A DNA stretch of 64,000 nucleotides from Polychytrium aggregatum (GCF_025602895.1 NW_026516260.1:230484-294483), one strand, 5' to 3'; numbered from the stretch's first letter, positions 26,519 through 38,808 are shown. Program-made: numbers and translations. The notes: generated by a model from the sequence alone, not told the origin.

Positions 26519-28870
26519 TTAAAAGTCCCACTCGGGAATGTCGCCGGGCCTGGATTGCCATCCAGCGAGTCTCCACATCAGGGTATGGAATATCTGTTCC
26601 AGATCAGTCCACAGACCGCTGAAGGCCTGTCCCACGATGGGTTCTTCGTTTTCCAGCTTGCCAACCTCTCCCGGCATATCCAACAATTTATCAATAGGCC
26701 CGACACCTTCGGTCTCGGGCTCGGTCCATCCAGTGAAAATATCCTTATAGCCCTGTACCAGGGCGTCCAAGGCGTCTTCCTCATCCACACACGTCTGTGC
26801 GTGGGATCTGCTCAGTTCGATTCGGCCTTCGCCGTTGCGTTTGCACTTTTTGCAGAGGCGGTACTTGCCGTGTGGGTGCCAGGTGAATGCCCCCAGTCTC
26901 CACCACACCATTACTACGTGTAGTCTGCGTGGGATGCTTGGTCCAAGTTGGGTCCAGACTCCCGACATCTTCGTTCTTGGTGTGCACGCAGCCGTCAGCT
27001 GCTGTCCTCGCTTGAACGATGTGTGGGCATCGTGGGTCAGCATGAGTGTTTTGACCGACAGAATCTGTGTGCGATCCGTGGTCGAGTCGTCGTCCTTGGC
27101 AAAGGCCATGGACATCGAGAACGTGGCGTTCTTCTCCTTGCGGGTGCAGGTCAGGTTCCATTGGATGCTTTCGTAGAAGGGCTTGCCAAGGTATGGCTGG
27201 TCCTTCATCGCCGTGGATCGGATAAAGCGGGTGATGAGGGCGATCATCTTGTCGTCGTGTGTGGCGACGTCTTCCCATCGTGCTCGGCATTGGATGCCGA
27301 GGACCTTGGCTCTTGTTGCCATCGTGGGTAATCCGCAGTTGAGGTGCAGTGCTCCGTGTGATGTTGAGAGGGCTGTGCGGAACAGCAAGTTCAGGCAGAA
27401 TGTTTGTGTCCGGTGGAGCCGCTTCTGTTCGTTCTTTGGGATGGCGTCGAGGGCGAGGCCGTATTCCATCATTGGCCGCAAGAACGTGCGGTATGCAATC
27501 TTTGAGGTCTTGGCCGTGAGGTTCCCAAGGGTCAGGCCCATCTTGGCCATGTTGGATGCTGCTTCTCTTGTCCTGGTCACCATTCGGTCCTGGTAGATCG
27601 TCGATGAAGGCGCTGAACATGAGTGGGCTCAGCACCGATCCTTGGATCAGTCCTTTCTGGAGCCATACTGGCTTGGATCTTCGACCCTTGCTGACCATTT
27701 GGATGGATACCTGGTCAAACATGGCTTTGAGGAAGCCGAGGGCGATGCCGTTCATTCTTCGCTGCTTGAGCTTGGTCCACAGTCGCTCGCGCCATACTGT
27801 GTCATAGGCGGCTTTGATGTCGAGGAAGACGAGGGAGTACTCCTCGCCGTTCATCTTGTGGTGCTTGATCAGGGTGTCCAGGGCGACGATCTGGTCAAGG
27901 GTTCCTCGTCTGGCTCGGAATCCGCCTTGGGCGACGTCCATGTCTCCTGCCTGTTCTGCCAGGAAGGGGAGCATGATCCTTTCCACGATCTTCCTGCAAG
28001 TCTGAGTGAGACCGATAGGGCGATACATGGCCGGGTCTAGGGTCGATCCCTTCTGCTTGTACACTGGGTGGATCAGCACGCTGTTCCATTCGCTTGGCAC
28101 CACACTGGCCTTGAGCGCCGCCATGATGATCAGGCGGAGCCACTCGGCTATCACTGGTGCGACTGGTATGAGCATTTCGCTCTTGATCTTGTCGGATCCC
28201 GTTGCCTTGCGGCGTGGTGCCTTCTCGATGGTCTCTTGGATGTGCTCCAGCGATACTTCTGGGAGCCGGTTGTCGGGCGGCAGGAGGGTCGCCTCCGTGC
28301 CCAGGGGTGGTGGGGTCATACTTCTGTCGTACTCTGTCCCGCTGTCCTGCGAGGCAGAGGATACCTTGCCAAAGTGCACCACGAGTTTCTCGAGAGTCGG
28401 ATCCGAGTTGTCAAAGAGATGGGATCCTTCCCTCTCCTTCCTCGTGCGCATCGCTCCGATGGTCTTGGTCATCTCGGAGCACTTCTGGGTGTCCATGGTG
28501 GCCATGGACTCCTTCCATGACCGTATGCCGTTCTTGCGCTTGAGCTGGGTGATGGCCTTTCTCGTGGACCGAAGCTGACGACGCAGGTCGTCCAGCTCTT
28601 CCGTGTCGTACTCGGGGGTTTGGGCGAGCATTCTGCTCAGGCATCGCCGTTCTCGTTCCAGGCGTCGGATTTCGGGCCCCTGTGTGCCCTCGATCCGACC
28701 AGGGTTGATGCTGGCGCTTCCGATGGTCTCGCTGGCGATCAGGTCGATCGTGGTCTTGAAGATGCTCCACGCGTCGTCCATGGACTTGCGGGCTGTGGCT
28801 TCGCTGATGGCAATCTGGCTGCCTTGTTGCTGTATATTCAGACGCCGAGGCGGCCGACATGTTAGACTTG
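26519..28870 (-). mobile_element. 5'-truncated, internally deleted non-LTR (LINE) retrotransposon
   Basis: Minus-strand reverse-transcriptase codons run from about 28850 (ATARKSMDDAWSIF) through PVYKQKGSTLDPAMYRPI, the GFRARRGTLDQI region, motif A FLDIKAAYDTVW and motif B GLIQGSVLSPLMFSAFIDDL near 27600. The frame then jumps to RMVTRTREAASNMAKMGL, with the C-terminal part ending at 26519. That part carries a zinc-knuckle-like CKKC...SHAQTC. The (Y/F)ADD motif C and roughly a hundred residues between the two parts are missing, with a frameshift. No endonuclease domain precedes the RT. It cannot encode an active polymerase. It sits between the NLR-like gene and the kinase-WD40 gene, both on its flanks within about 550 bp. 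Confidence 0.88.
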
Positions 28871-29407
28871 GTTTCCATGGCAGATGATTGATATCTCTGC
28901 CGCTCATGGCTCCCGCAAGAATCGAGGCCGGGCGATGGATCAGGAGTAACGAACGATAGCGCCTCGCCAAAGGACGACAACGCGCATGGTTCGATGCAGA
29001 ATCTCCCAGAAGGACTGAGCGGATCGCACAGAGCCGACATGCGGGCGAAAGGACCTGGCGGCTGCACACAAACAATAGGCGAGATCAGAAAACAGCCAAG
29101 CACAAAGCGACAGACTGGAGTGGCCAATGCCATTCGTCAAATCTCCCAGATGAGGCGGGGTCTTCCAAATTCGAATCATCTCGTATAACACAGTGTTTCA
29201 GAATCGCGTCAACAACATGAAACAATCAAAGTTGTGTTCTCTGCAATTTCCGCATTTGATCAAATGGAACACCCATCTCCGCCACCATCTGACGGCCGAA
29301 ATCGGGAGATAAAAACCAAGAATTGTCGCCCTCCCAAGGCGGTTTGGTCCCCATCCCGTTTAGTTTCGCCAGCAGCTGCCCTCATTCCATCTTCCTTCTG
29401 TCGAACC
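28871..29407. other. Upstream region of the kinase-WD40 gene
   Basis: No coding features are supported. ATG 29408 was preferred because it aligns with the start of the paralogous kinase. The frame is open upstream to about 29234, but that extension is low complexity. Confidence 0.4.
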
Positions 29408-32400
29408 ATGATCGAAAAACCCTGGTACATCCCCGAGGATGCCATCACCGACTGGTCGGCCAATCCACTGGCAGCCGGCGGCTTTGGCGAGGTGTTCACT
29501 GCCTCATACTATGGTGCCCCTGTCGCTGTCAAGCAGCTCTATCGAGGCTACAACCAGAACGAGCTCGCCGACTTTGGTCGTGAGATTGGCATCTGGCACA
29601 AGCTTACTCATCCACATGTCCTTCCCCTACTTGGTGCCTGCGACACTACCGCCAAGCCCTTCATGGTCTCGCCCTTCATGCCCAACGGCACCCTCCACAG
29701 CCACTTCTCCGCCACCGAACCTCGACCCTATGGCGAGAAGATCCGCCTCCTCTACCAAGTCGCCTCTGGCATGGCCTATCTCCACGGCAACAACATTGTC
29801 CACGGCGACCTCAAGTCCCTCAATGTGCTGCTGGATGGTTCATCCAATGCCGTCGTGACTGACTTTGGCATGGCCAGGACCAAGTACACCTCGGCCACGG
29901 CCAACCGCACTCGCCGCGACCAGCCAACTGGCGGCACCCTTGACTACATGGCTCCGGAGATGCTTGATGATGACGACCCCATGGGATCTTCAATAACCAC
30001 AGACATTTATGCCTTTGGCATCACCATGTACGAGGTCCTCAACGACTGCAAGCCCATCTGGGTCACCGCCGACGGCCAGCCAATGAGACCCACAGCCATC
30101 GAGCGCCAAGTCCTCCGAGGCAACCGTCCCAAGCGTCTCGACGACATCCCCGACGACATCCGTGCCCTCATCGAGCGCTGCTGGCACCAAGATCCCGCCA
30201 TGCGACCCAAGTTTCCCGAAATCCTTGCTATCCTCCGTCAGTCCACTGAGATTTCTCCCATTCAAGACGTAATGCAACGACCCACTATCATCGCCCCTCG
30301 TCGCTTGGAGTCGTTCCAGCCAATCCTCGAGGCTTCCACCGCTACAGTGTCTTTGCTTGCGCCCCACACTCTGGAGACACCTTCTTCCGCAATCCTGGCA
30401 TACAAGCCCGTCTCCGTCCCCTTCCTTGCAGACATGCCCGAGTTGCTTACCAACGATGAGAATGACGATTTCGATTCGGACGATGATTACGACGATGAGT
30501 TTGATCTGTGGTTTGCAGCTATCGGTGGTACCGATAATGCCCACTTCCAACGAGCCTTCACCAACGTCTATGCCCAGTCCCGCAATCAGCAGCAGCTCCC
30601 TCTGTTGATCTCGGCTATCGCCATATCGCAGTCTCCTCTGAACATCCGAATGATTGCTGACCTCTTTGGAGTTGATATCCGAATCGTTCGTCGGTGCATC
30701 AAGGAACTTGGACCCGTTCTCGATCCCGGCAAACTAAGCCGCGATAAGGAGGGTAGCTTGATGGTGAAGGCTCAGAAGCACAAGTCGATTGTTGCCTATC
30801 TGCTCGGAGACGAGTCTGCCAGCGAGCTTTTCCATGTCTCCCCCAAGTTCCACGTAACATTCGCCTCACGTTGCCTATCTGTGATCCTCTCCCACGAGCC
30901 TGTGATCAACATCTGCGATATCTTCGACTTTCACGACAACATCCCAGACCTCGAGATTAGGGTCGCAGCCAAGATTACACCGTCGCTCCGATACAGCGTT
31001 GCCCACTGGATCACACACTTTGTGTGGTGCGCCACCGACGAGTCGTTCGATCGGCAGATCTGGAAAAAGTATCGCGCGGAAAATCTCAGTGATCTGCTTG
31101 ACCGATTCTTGACGAGTCATGTATTCTTCTGGCTGGAAGCCGGCTCGCTGGTTCATGTGATTCCGGAATTCGCAACCCAGCTTGGCTCGCTGGAAGAAAC
31201 ACTCGCCTTGACTCCCAGCACCGCCTTCGATGACACGGCCCAAGAGTTGGTCAAGGACACACACAGATTCGTCCGCGAGTTTGGCGATCCGATCAGCAAG
31301 AGTGCCCCTCAGGTCTACAACTCGGGGTATGCATTCACACCCAAGGATACAGCCATCTACAAGAAATACGCTGCCCGACTTGAAGGCAAGATCCCGTTCC
31401 TGGTGACCCAGGGTGTCAAACGCCACTGGGACAGTCCTGAGCCATCAATCGAAGGACAACCGGGAGAAGTAGCCCTGCTTGCGATTTCGCGGGATGGAAC
31501 CTGGTTTGTCTCGAAATCAAAAGTTGGGGTAATCAAACGGTGGGATGTTGCAACAAGCAAAATGAATTGGTCTTCCTCAGGACACCCGGATGTCTCTTCC
31601 ATAATGGTCTCGGCCGATGGCGAGAATGTCGTGGTTGTGGAGGTCGATTGCACGATCAAGCATCTGAATGCTAGCACTGGCCAGATCATGAGAACCTTCA
31701 CTGAACACAAGACCAAGGTCCATACGTCCGCAATTTCGCAAAATGGTAGCTTTGTTGCTATTGTCGATCAAGGTGACTACAATAGGATCAAAATATGGGA
31801 CACCACAACCTTCAGTCTGAAGTACACCATTGATGGACATGCAAACGCTGTGAGCTCTGTTGTGATTTCCCCCGATGGCAAGTGGTTTGCCTCTGTCTCT
31901 GCATTGGGGGACAAAACCATCAAGATGTGGGATGCTTTGACGGGGAAGTTGCAGCACAGTCTCGTGGGACATACCCATACTGTCACCACTGTGGTCATTT
32001 CATATGATGGGAAGTGGATTATCTCTGGCTCGAATGATAAGTCGGTGAAAGTTTGGGACTCTGCCACTGGCCTATTGCAGTCCACTCTCGAAGGACACAC
32101 CGAAAGTGTAAACTCCGTGGCGATCTCGCCCGATGGCAAGTGGATTGTTTCTGGCTCGAGTGACAAGATGGTGAAAGTTTGGGATGCCACAACCAATCGT
32201 TTGGAACAAACTCTTGAAGAACACAATGATGGTGTGAACTCCGTTATCATTTCGGAACAGGGCAACTCGATATTGTCCCGCGATTATTCAAACAACCAAA
32301 TCATCTGGACCTACCATGACAAAATATTTTCTCGCTCCTTCGAAAATCCAACTGACTTTGTCTCAGCGTCCAAAAAGCCCATCATGCTTGCACCATCCGA

Positions 32401-32991
32401 GTGGGCTAACATCGACAAAGCTCCCCAGTGGATTCGCCACGGAAACCATTCCATCAAGGTCCCCCTTTGTCCCGGTTGGCCGAACGAACTCCGTATCTGC
32501 TATATTCTGGTAGGTCCAGCCGTCGCATAAAATGCTCACAAACTCGGACTAACTTGAATCGTGCTCCGTAGCCCATGTACCTGAGCACCCCCGAGATCCA
32601 CATCGCCTTTTCCAACTACCTCAACAACTCATCCGATCTCGAGGGAGAAATTCGAGCCAAAGCCGTCCTTGAGAGCTCCTCGGTCAAAGGCTATTACGAG
32701 GAGCGAGCTAGAAGGGCCGAGGCAGTCAGAATAGCCGAAGAAACCCGAATGGCCGAAGAAGCCAGAAGAGTTGAGGCCGCAAGAATAGCTGAGGAGGCTA
32801 GACGAGCTGAGGAGGCTAGAAGAGCTGAGGAAGCTAGAAGAGCTGAGGCCAGAAGAGCGGAGCTCGCCAGAAGCGCTCAGCCGACGAGAGTCACGAGGTC
32901 CACCACTTCAGAGAGCCACTCAGGGTTTTGTTGGTTTGTGATGATCTGCATTGTTGTGTTTTTTGTTTTGATTTTTCTCCATGTTATCTGA
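29408..32991 (+). CDS. TKL kinase - winged-helix - WD40 - coiled coil - TM fusion protein
   Basis: Exons are 29408-32509 and 32572-32991; the intron has a CTAAC branch site. The product is 1,173 residues. Kinase, about 15-280: GGFGEVF; VAVK Lys42; NIVHGDLKSLNVLL with HGD in place of HRD; VVTDFGMAR; YMAPEML; RPKFPEIL. An acidic linker follows, then a helical/winged-helix part (SPLNIRMIADLFGVDIRIV and RYSVAHWITHFV) like the region between NACHT and WD40 in fungal NLRs. No P-loop is present. About seven WD40 repeats follow (ISPDGKWIVSGSSDKMVKVW). The C-terminus has an Ala/Glu/Arg coiled coil and a terminal TM (FCWFVMICIVVFFVLIFLHV), so it is probably tail-anchored. I infer a receptor-like kinase in which a kinase replaces the STAND NTPase. 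Its ligand and substrate are unknown. Confidence 0.88.
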
Positions 32992-33423
32992 GTTCGCAAC
33001 CCTGGTTGTCGGAGCGGCAGTCCTCAACTCGGCAGTCCGCGATGCCATCTATAGCACCTCGATAATCTTCTCAAGACTGCCGAACCATTTCACAATATAA
33101 ATCGTTGGGAATGGCGCTTGATGTGGGCGCTGTGCTTTGGTTATATGAGTGTATGGATTTGTGGCAGTTTGAGTGGTGGGATTTGGTCCTCAGATTGGCC
33201 TGCTAGAGGAGACCAAGTTCAACTGGCGAAATCGTGGCAAGTACAATAGAGATTAAAGTAAAGAACTTTAGTTTGATGGTTGAGCCGATTCGAGACAACC
33301 TAAATTGCGACTCTCACCGACACGTAGAGGCAGATGATGTCGGTGTGCCTGGGATCGGTGTGGGGGCCGTTTTGCTTGGCTACCATATGGTTGTTCGGGA
33401 GTGGATCGGGAGGAGCTCGGAGA
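32992..33423. other. Convergent spacer between the two kinase genes
   Basis: No feature is recognised; it should carry both 3' ends. Confidence 0.4.
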
Positions 33424-35436
33424 TCAGGGCCACTTGCCGAGGGACTTGAGTATGGTGATGGCATCCCAGTGGCCTTGGTCGGCGGACTTGCGGTACCAAA
33501 AAATCGCAGTTTCGATACTCTTGGGGACACCACGGCCAAAATGGAAGCAGTTGCCGAACCAAAACTCACCATATTGATTGCCTTGCTCGGCCGACTTGCG
33601 GAGCCACGCATTTCCCTTGGTGAGATCTTTGGCAACTCCATATCCACAGAGAATACACACACCAGCCATCCACTGACCGTACGAGTTGCCTTGATCGGCC
33701 GACTTGCTACACCACTCATATGCCTTCTTGTGATCCTCCGATCCCACCCAACCAGCGTAGAAACACCTTCCCATTGCGAGCTGACAGTCACTGCGACCAT
33801 CATTGGCAAGTTGTTCGAAGTCGCCCATTGCCTTGGTCTGATTTTTCGTGGTTCCAAATCCAAGGAACAAACACATGGCCAAGAGATACTTGCACAACCA
33901 GTCGCGCTCTGATCCCAGTTGGCATAGCTCAAAGAATTTGCGGGCCGCTGATGAATTCGATTTTCTGTCGCAAACTGACCATGCCAGACATTCGGCTTCC
34001 CCAAGTGTGAACTCATCCGATTTGTTGTCTCGGATGATCTTGACACCCTTCCGCTTGTCCTGTTGGGTTCCCCGGCCAAGATAATGCATCCAACCGACCA
34101 TGTGGGTCGCGATGGGTTTCAGGACCTGGTCATCCGACTTGGTGCTGACTTCCTGCCAGAACCACAATGCGCTGCGGTCGCTTTGGGGAATTCCCACGCC
34201 AAGGAAACCGAGCCAGCCCATCTGGAAGGATGCTTCGAGGCTCCCGCGGTCGGCAGCGGCCTTGTAGAGCTGGGCGGCGAGCTTCCAATCTTTGTGGCGA
34301 GCAGGGAGACCCTCCGAGACCAACTTGGCAGCATTGAGACAGGCAGCGGGGTCACCTTGCTTGACGCGGGACAATAGGACGCCAGGTAGTCGGCGACGGG
34401 TGCTCTTGATGCCATCGAACACGAACTCGGCGGGCCGACTGGACTGGGACGGGGGCTGGTTGTTCACGCTGAGAGTGGCGAAATGGCTGGCAACCTGACT
34501 GACGGAAGGGGACTTGGCGGCGGCGGGAACGGCGAGAGCAGAGACAGCAGCTCGGTTGTATGGCTGGAGGACGGCAAGGATCTCGGTGAAGGCAGGGCGG
34601 GCGGCGGGATCTTGGGCCCAGCAGCGTTCGATGAGGGCCCAGATATCGTCGGGGATGCCATCGAGACGCTTGGGGCGCTTGCCGTTGCATGAAATGCGTT
34701 CGATAGCTCGGCCTAGCATGGCTTGTCCGTTGCTGGTGACCCAGACGGGTTTGGCATCGTTGAGGACTTCATACATTGTGATGGCGAAGGCGTAGACGTC
34801 GGTCTTCATGGTGGATCCGCTGGGATCATCGTCGTCCAGCATCTCGGGTGCAATGTAACCGTCGGTACCGCCGGTCGGGCCCATGGATCGGTTGCGGTCC
34901 AGCGAGGCAGAGGTGTGCTTGGTGCGGGACATGCCAAAGTCGGTGACGACGGCGTTGTTCAAGCCGTCCAGGAGGATGTTCAGGGCCTTGAGATCGCCGT
35001 GGATGATGCGGCGGGAATGGAGGTATGCCAGAGCCGATGCAGCTTGGAAGAGGAGACGGAGCTTCTCCTCGAGTGGGACATTGTTGTTGGCAACATGGTT
35101 GCGAAGGGTGCCGTTGGGCATGAACGGCGACACCATGAAGGGAGGAATCGGGTTGCCGTCATCGTCTTTGTCGCAGGCACCGAGCAGAGGGAGGATGTTG
35201 GGGTGGCTGAGCTGCTTCCAGATATCGATCTCATGGTTGTAGTCAGCGAGCTCCCGGTTGTTGTGGTTTCCAAGGAGCTGCTTGATGGCGACCTTGGAGC
35301 CAAAGTATGTGCCAGTGAAGACCTCGCCAAAGCCACCGCGGCCGATGGGGTTGGCTGAGCGGTCGGTGATGTCCCTGGGCGATATGTACCAGGACGGACG
35401 CTCGGGAGCGGGGCGGATGATGGCTCTGCTGGCCAT
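33424..35436 (-). CDS. TKL kinase with C-terminal Sel1-like repeats
   Basis: Single exon of 670 residues from ATG 35436. Kinase, about 20-285: GRGGFGEVF; VAIKQL; IIHGDLKALNILLDG; VVTDFGMSRTKHTSAS; GYIAPEMLDDDDPSGS; CWAQDPAARPAF. It is clearly paralogous to the kinase of the neighbouring WD40 gene (same HGDLK and same DDDDP segment after APEML). After a Ser/Pro linker come Sel1-like repeats of about 36 residues (AAQLYKAAADRGSLEASFQM; AYEWCSKSADQGNSYGQWMA; GVPKSIETAIFWYRKSADQG). Kinase-Sel1 proteins are expanded in some early-diverging fungi; Sel1 arrays bind partner proteins. No TM is seen. The gene is convergent with its paralogue, suggesting an old tandem or inverted duplication with exchange of the sensor half. 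Confidence 0.9.
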   Translation of the reverse strand: MASRAIIRPAPERPSWYISPRDITDRSANPIGRGGFGEVFTGTYFGSKVAIKQLLGNHNNRELADYNHEIDIWKQLSHPNILPLLGACDKDDDGNPIPPFMVSPFMPNGTLRNHVANNNVPLEEKLRLLFQAASALAYLHSRRIIHGDLKALNILLDGLNNAVVTDFGMSRTKHTSASLDRNRSMGPTGGTDGYIAPEMLDDDDPSGSTMKTDVYAFAITMYEVLNDAKPVWVTSNGQAMLGRAIERISCNGKRPKRLDGIPDDIWALIERCWAQDPAARPAFTEILAVLQPYNRAAVSALAVPAAAKSPSVSQVASHFATLSVNNQPPSQSSRPAEFVFDGIKSTRRRLPGVLLSRVKQGDPAACLNAAKLVSEGLPARHKDWKLAAQLYKAAADRGSLEASFQMGWLGFLGVGIPQSDRSALWFWQEVSTKSDDQVLKPIATHMVGWMHYLGRGTQQDKRKGVKIIRDNKSDEFTLGEAECLAWSVCDRKSNSSAARKFFELCQLGSERDWLCKYLLAMCLFLGFGTTKNQTKAMGDFEQLANDGRSDCQLAMGRCFYAGWVGSEDHKKAYEWCSKSADQGNSYGQWMAGVCILCGYGVAKDLTKGNAWLRKSAEQGNQYGEFWFGNCFHFGRGVPKSIETAIFWYRKSADQGHWDAITILKSLGKWP

Positions 35437-36310
35437 GGTGCGAGAGATGGATGCTGGATGGATGCTCGTTGGTGATGACAATGGCAAATGGACAAGAGAC
35501 AGAGAGGGAAGCCAGACCCAGGCAAGCCAACACTGGCAAGCCAAACCCTGGTCATCGAGCACACACACACACACGCAAGCCTGGCTCGATCCGATGATTT
35601 GCTGGCTGGAGTCGGTGTTACCCTACACTGCCACATACACTGGTGTTCCCAGCGATGTTCCGCATACTCCGTGATCAAGCTCAACCGCAAGGACACCCTA
35701 TTCAGGTCCATATTCAGCACTGCCATCGAGCTTTTGCTCTCTGCCATCGAATCCGAGTACAACAAGCGAGCAATGAGATCCGGCACTCCCGCTCACACCG
35801 CGATGATCGACATGATTCGATCATTATGAAGTCTCGCAGGGATCAGGTCGACTACGTGCCGAACCTCCGCACGACATGCAGCGGCACAATCATCTGCGAG
35901 CAACTCAGCACATCCCGCACCGACGATGCGCCTGGCCCCGCCTCGATTCCAGTTGTCAAGATCGGAATCATCTCCGTTGTGTTGCTGCGCCTCCCTTGAT
36001 CCCAGCCAGCCTGCAAACGAAGCCTCTTCAGCCACAGCCGCCTCTGATGATATTCGCGGGAATCGACCATGTCTCCAATCTCACTCCATGCTAAAATGCA
36101 AGCATCGATGCAATTCTCAACGATCCTGGATGATCTGTATTGTGGTGCTGTCAAACTCGCATCCGTCAACAGTCGGCATTCACGCTGCTGTGCATTTCCT
36201 GGTGCAGTTTCCGCAAGTTTCTCGAGCGCTTTTGCTTCCGAAGGATACTTTTTTTCATTCCCAAGCCCGTTGCGCAGACGGCGCAGTGATGTGTCTGCAC
36301 TGCGATGGGA
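35437..36310. other. Spacer upstream of the kinase-Sel1 gene and downstream of LUC7
   Basis: It has a short CA repeat (about 35564-35574) and no gene I can support. Confidence 0.4.
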
Positions 36311-38593
36311 TCAGTAGCGTCTTCGTCCTGGCGAGCGAGATCGACGGCGGGCCTCTGGCGAGCGCGAGCGCCATCTGGGTCGGCCTTCGTCGCGTCGTCG
36401 GTCGTCGTATCGACCGCCCCGATATCCGCGATCGTCTCGGGGGTCTCGGAAGTCTCGGGAGTCCCGAGGGTCGCGGAATTCTCGGCCGTCTCGGCCTCCG
36501 TCTCGGCCTCCGTCTCGGCCCGCATCTCGTCGTCGGTTGACGCCTTTCTCCTGGAGTTCTTTGACAGTCTGCCGGATCTTCATGTAACCCAAGTGCATCT
36601 AGAGTCCGGCCCAAGCACGTTAGCTTCTGGATGAGACGTATACGCCTTTCGAAAACACTAGCATGCTATTGCCTGGCAATTGCCTGAACAAACCACAGCC
36701 TAATCTGCTGGGCCAATGGAGCTCCGTGCCTACCTTTCCGCCAAAGTGATCCGCTGCGATTGGGCCAGTCCACCATATACAGCAGAGTCAATATGGAGAA
36801 TGTGAAAAGGCAAGGGCAACTTGGCCACGCCAAACCAGACCAAACCAGACCAAACCAGACCAAACCAGACCAAACCAGACCAGACCAGACCACATCTACG
36901 CATCGTTATCGGATTGACGCTGTTGCTGGAGGGTGTGTTGCTTCCCACCAACACGCAAACAGTACGTTACCTAGCCGGCGGTCGCTGTCAAACACCGACA
37001 AGAAAGCAGAGCAAACGTCGCAGACCCGCAGCTTCTGTTGCTGCGAGGTGGTTTCGCTGCTGATATACTGCTTCAACTCCCGCTACGGACACATGGACGA
37101 GCGTAAGCGGTACTCAACCCAAGGCTGTTCTGACATGCATACGCGCATTGAAGCGAATCCAATCAGGCGCACCTCTTTCCTGGCCTTCCGCTCCTGGATC
37201 TCTTCAAGATCTTTCAGAACCCGCAGGGCATTGGAAACCTCGCCATCTTCAGCTGCAGGCCATTGGCGGTGGGTGGATTATGATGAGAGAGTGAGCACGA
37301 GTCACAATATAGGTGTATGCGACCGATGACCTGGAGCTACAGCCACACCGAAACCAAAGTGCATCGCCCGGCGCGCCAACACACCAAGTTTTTCAGTTTC
37401 GTCGACCAGAGACGTGATCTCGGCATTGGCATCGGCGATCTCCTTCATCTGTCGAGGAGAGTCGAGAATGGTTATTTTCCCCCTGTGGGCAACGAGCCTA
37501 TTCCGCTTCGTGCATCGGCAGTGCCTCATAGAGATGCTTTTGCGTCCGCTTTGTTCAGCCATCTTGCCGCCACTTGCCATGTTGATGCCGGCGTCTTCGG
37601 GATTCTTGTCCAGACGCTTTTGTGCACTATGGATCTTTCGGTCGCACTCGGCAATAAACTCGTTCATGTTTCGGCACCACTCTTCTTCGTAGTTCACATT
37701 CCGGTCTCGTTTGCGAGCATCCTCGTAGTCCTTCTTCAGCTTATCCGAGTGGATTTTGGTACAGGCGCCTACAGATGCAGTCGGGGGGGGGATGTCAGCT
37801 CTGCGGCAAGGGCAGTCCAGCCCAGACCGGATAGCGATCACGATAGCCTTCTGCCATCACGGAAAAGAAATACAGCGGACGAGGCGGCAAAGTATATGCT
37901 GCAAACTAGCGAGATCGCTCGGCTGGCGCACTTACCGAGGTCCATTTTCTGAATCGTATCGACGAGTTGGTCAAGCGAACAGATCGTCAGATAATCGTGG
38001 CCATCCTCTGATCTCGGCCAAGCAGGTCCTCCCATTCACCCTCGTCTCGAACATCTCGCGGTGCTCCGGACATACCGTATTCCTAGACAACCAAGGGAGG
38101 GATGAAGCGTCAGCGACTCATCGTCGTCGAGAAGCAGCCATGTGAGCCCCATTCTGACAGTGCTCCATCCGAAGCTTTGGTAGACTTACGTGAACAGTTC
38201 ATGAGGACATACTGGCCAGTCCGATCGAAAGTCATTCGATCAAATAGAGCAACAAGGTGCGTCAGACAAATCCTGACCCGCACAAGTGTTTGGAAACGCC
38301 TGGAAGTGCACGACAGAGATGCTCGACTGCCTCCCAGATATGGCCTTACATCCACACAGGTAGTTTTTGCAAACCTTGGGGTCGTCGAAACGCAGATTAT
38401 CGGGGGTTCCGCCTGCCGGCGTGATCGACGAGGCAAGGGAAGGTCAGTGCAGCACTGATACCGAGGGCTACAACGCAGGCAGCCTTGCGAGAGTTGAGAG
38501 ATCGTTTGGCTACCGCGATGGTGGCCAGGCCTTACCGAGAGCTTCCTTGCCCATAAGCTGCTCCAGCAGCTTTCTCTGTTCGGCGGCACTCAT
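36311..38593 (-). CDS. LUC7: LUC7-like U1 snRNP-associated splicing factor (multi-exon)
   Basis: LUC7 proteins sit in the U1 snRNP and influence 5' splice-site choice. The start is ATG 38593, MSAAEQRKLLEQLMGKEALG (exon 38536-38593). Later exons give DDPKVCKNYL, CPHELF, MDLGKC and CTKIHSDKLKKDYEDARK with the coiled coil that follows. The next pieces are EIADANAEITSLVDETEKLG, ALRVLKDLEEIQERKA and MHLGYMKIRQTVKELQEKG. The protein ends in an RS/RD-rich tail (residues encoded 36540-36314) with SRSPEARRRSRSPGRRRY. The first CCCH-type and second CCHH-type zinc fingers of the family are represented by CPHELF and MHLGYMKIRQ. The intron before the last exon contains a 10-bp tandem repeat. A start-to-start divergent arrangement with NEDD8 leaves 215 bp for both promoters. 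Confidence 0.9.
36831..36890. repeat. 10-bp intronic tandem repeat (CAAACCAGAC)n
   Basis: About six units lie inside a LUC7 intron; the last copies drift to CAGACCAGAC. Confidence 0.9.
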
Positions 38594-38808
38594 GGCTGCA
38601 GGTATGCGGGGGAGGCAGGAGGCCGGTGCGGATGCAGATCGGCGGCAGATCGGCTGGGGATCGGCTGCAGATCGGTCGCTGACCTGCCGGCGCTTGGCTC
38701 GCTGTGCCACGGCCTCAAAAGCCTGTCTGTGCCGCGCCAGCACCAGCTCGTCTCTCGTCCGATCTCCGTCGCCTCTGCCCTCTATCATCACAGACAACGC
38801 CTCCCAAG
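38594..38808. promoter_or_regulatory. Bidirectional promoter between LUC7 and NEDD8
   Basis: The 215 bp between two divergent start codons include three spaced GCAGATCGG units (about 38630-38675). No TATA box is obvious. Confidence 0.45.

Noticed and set aside
26781-27590. Continuation of the LINE RT frame after FIDDLPG
   Set aside because: The translated sequence loses RT similarity at that point. The true C-terminal codons are in another frame, so this is post-deletion out-of-frame sequence.
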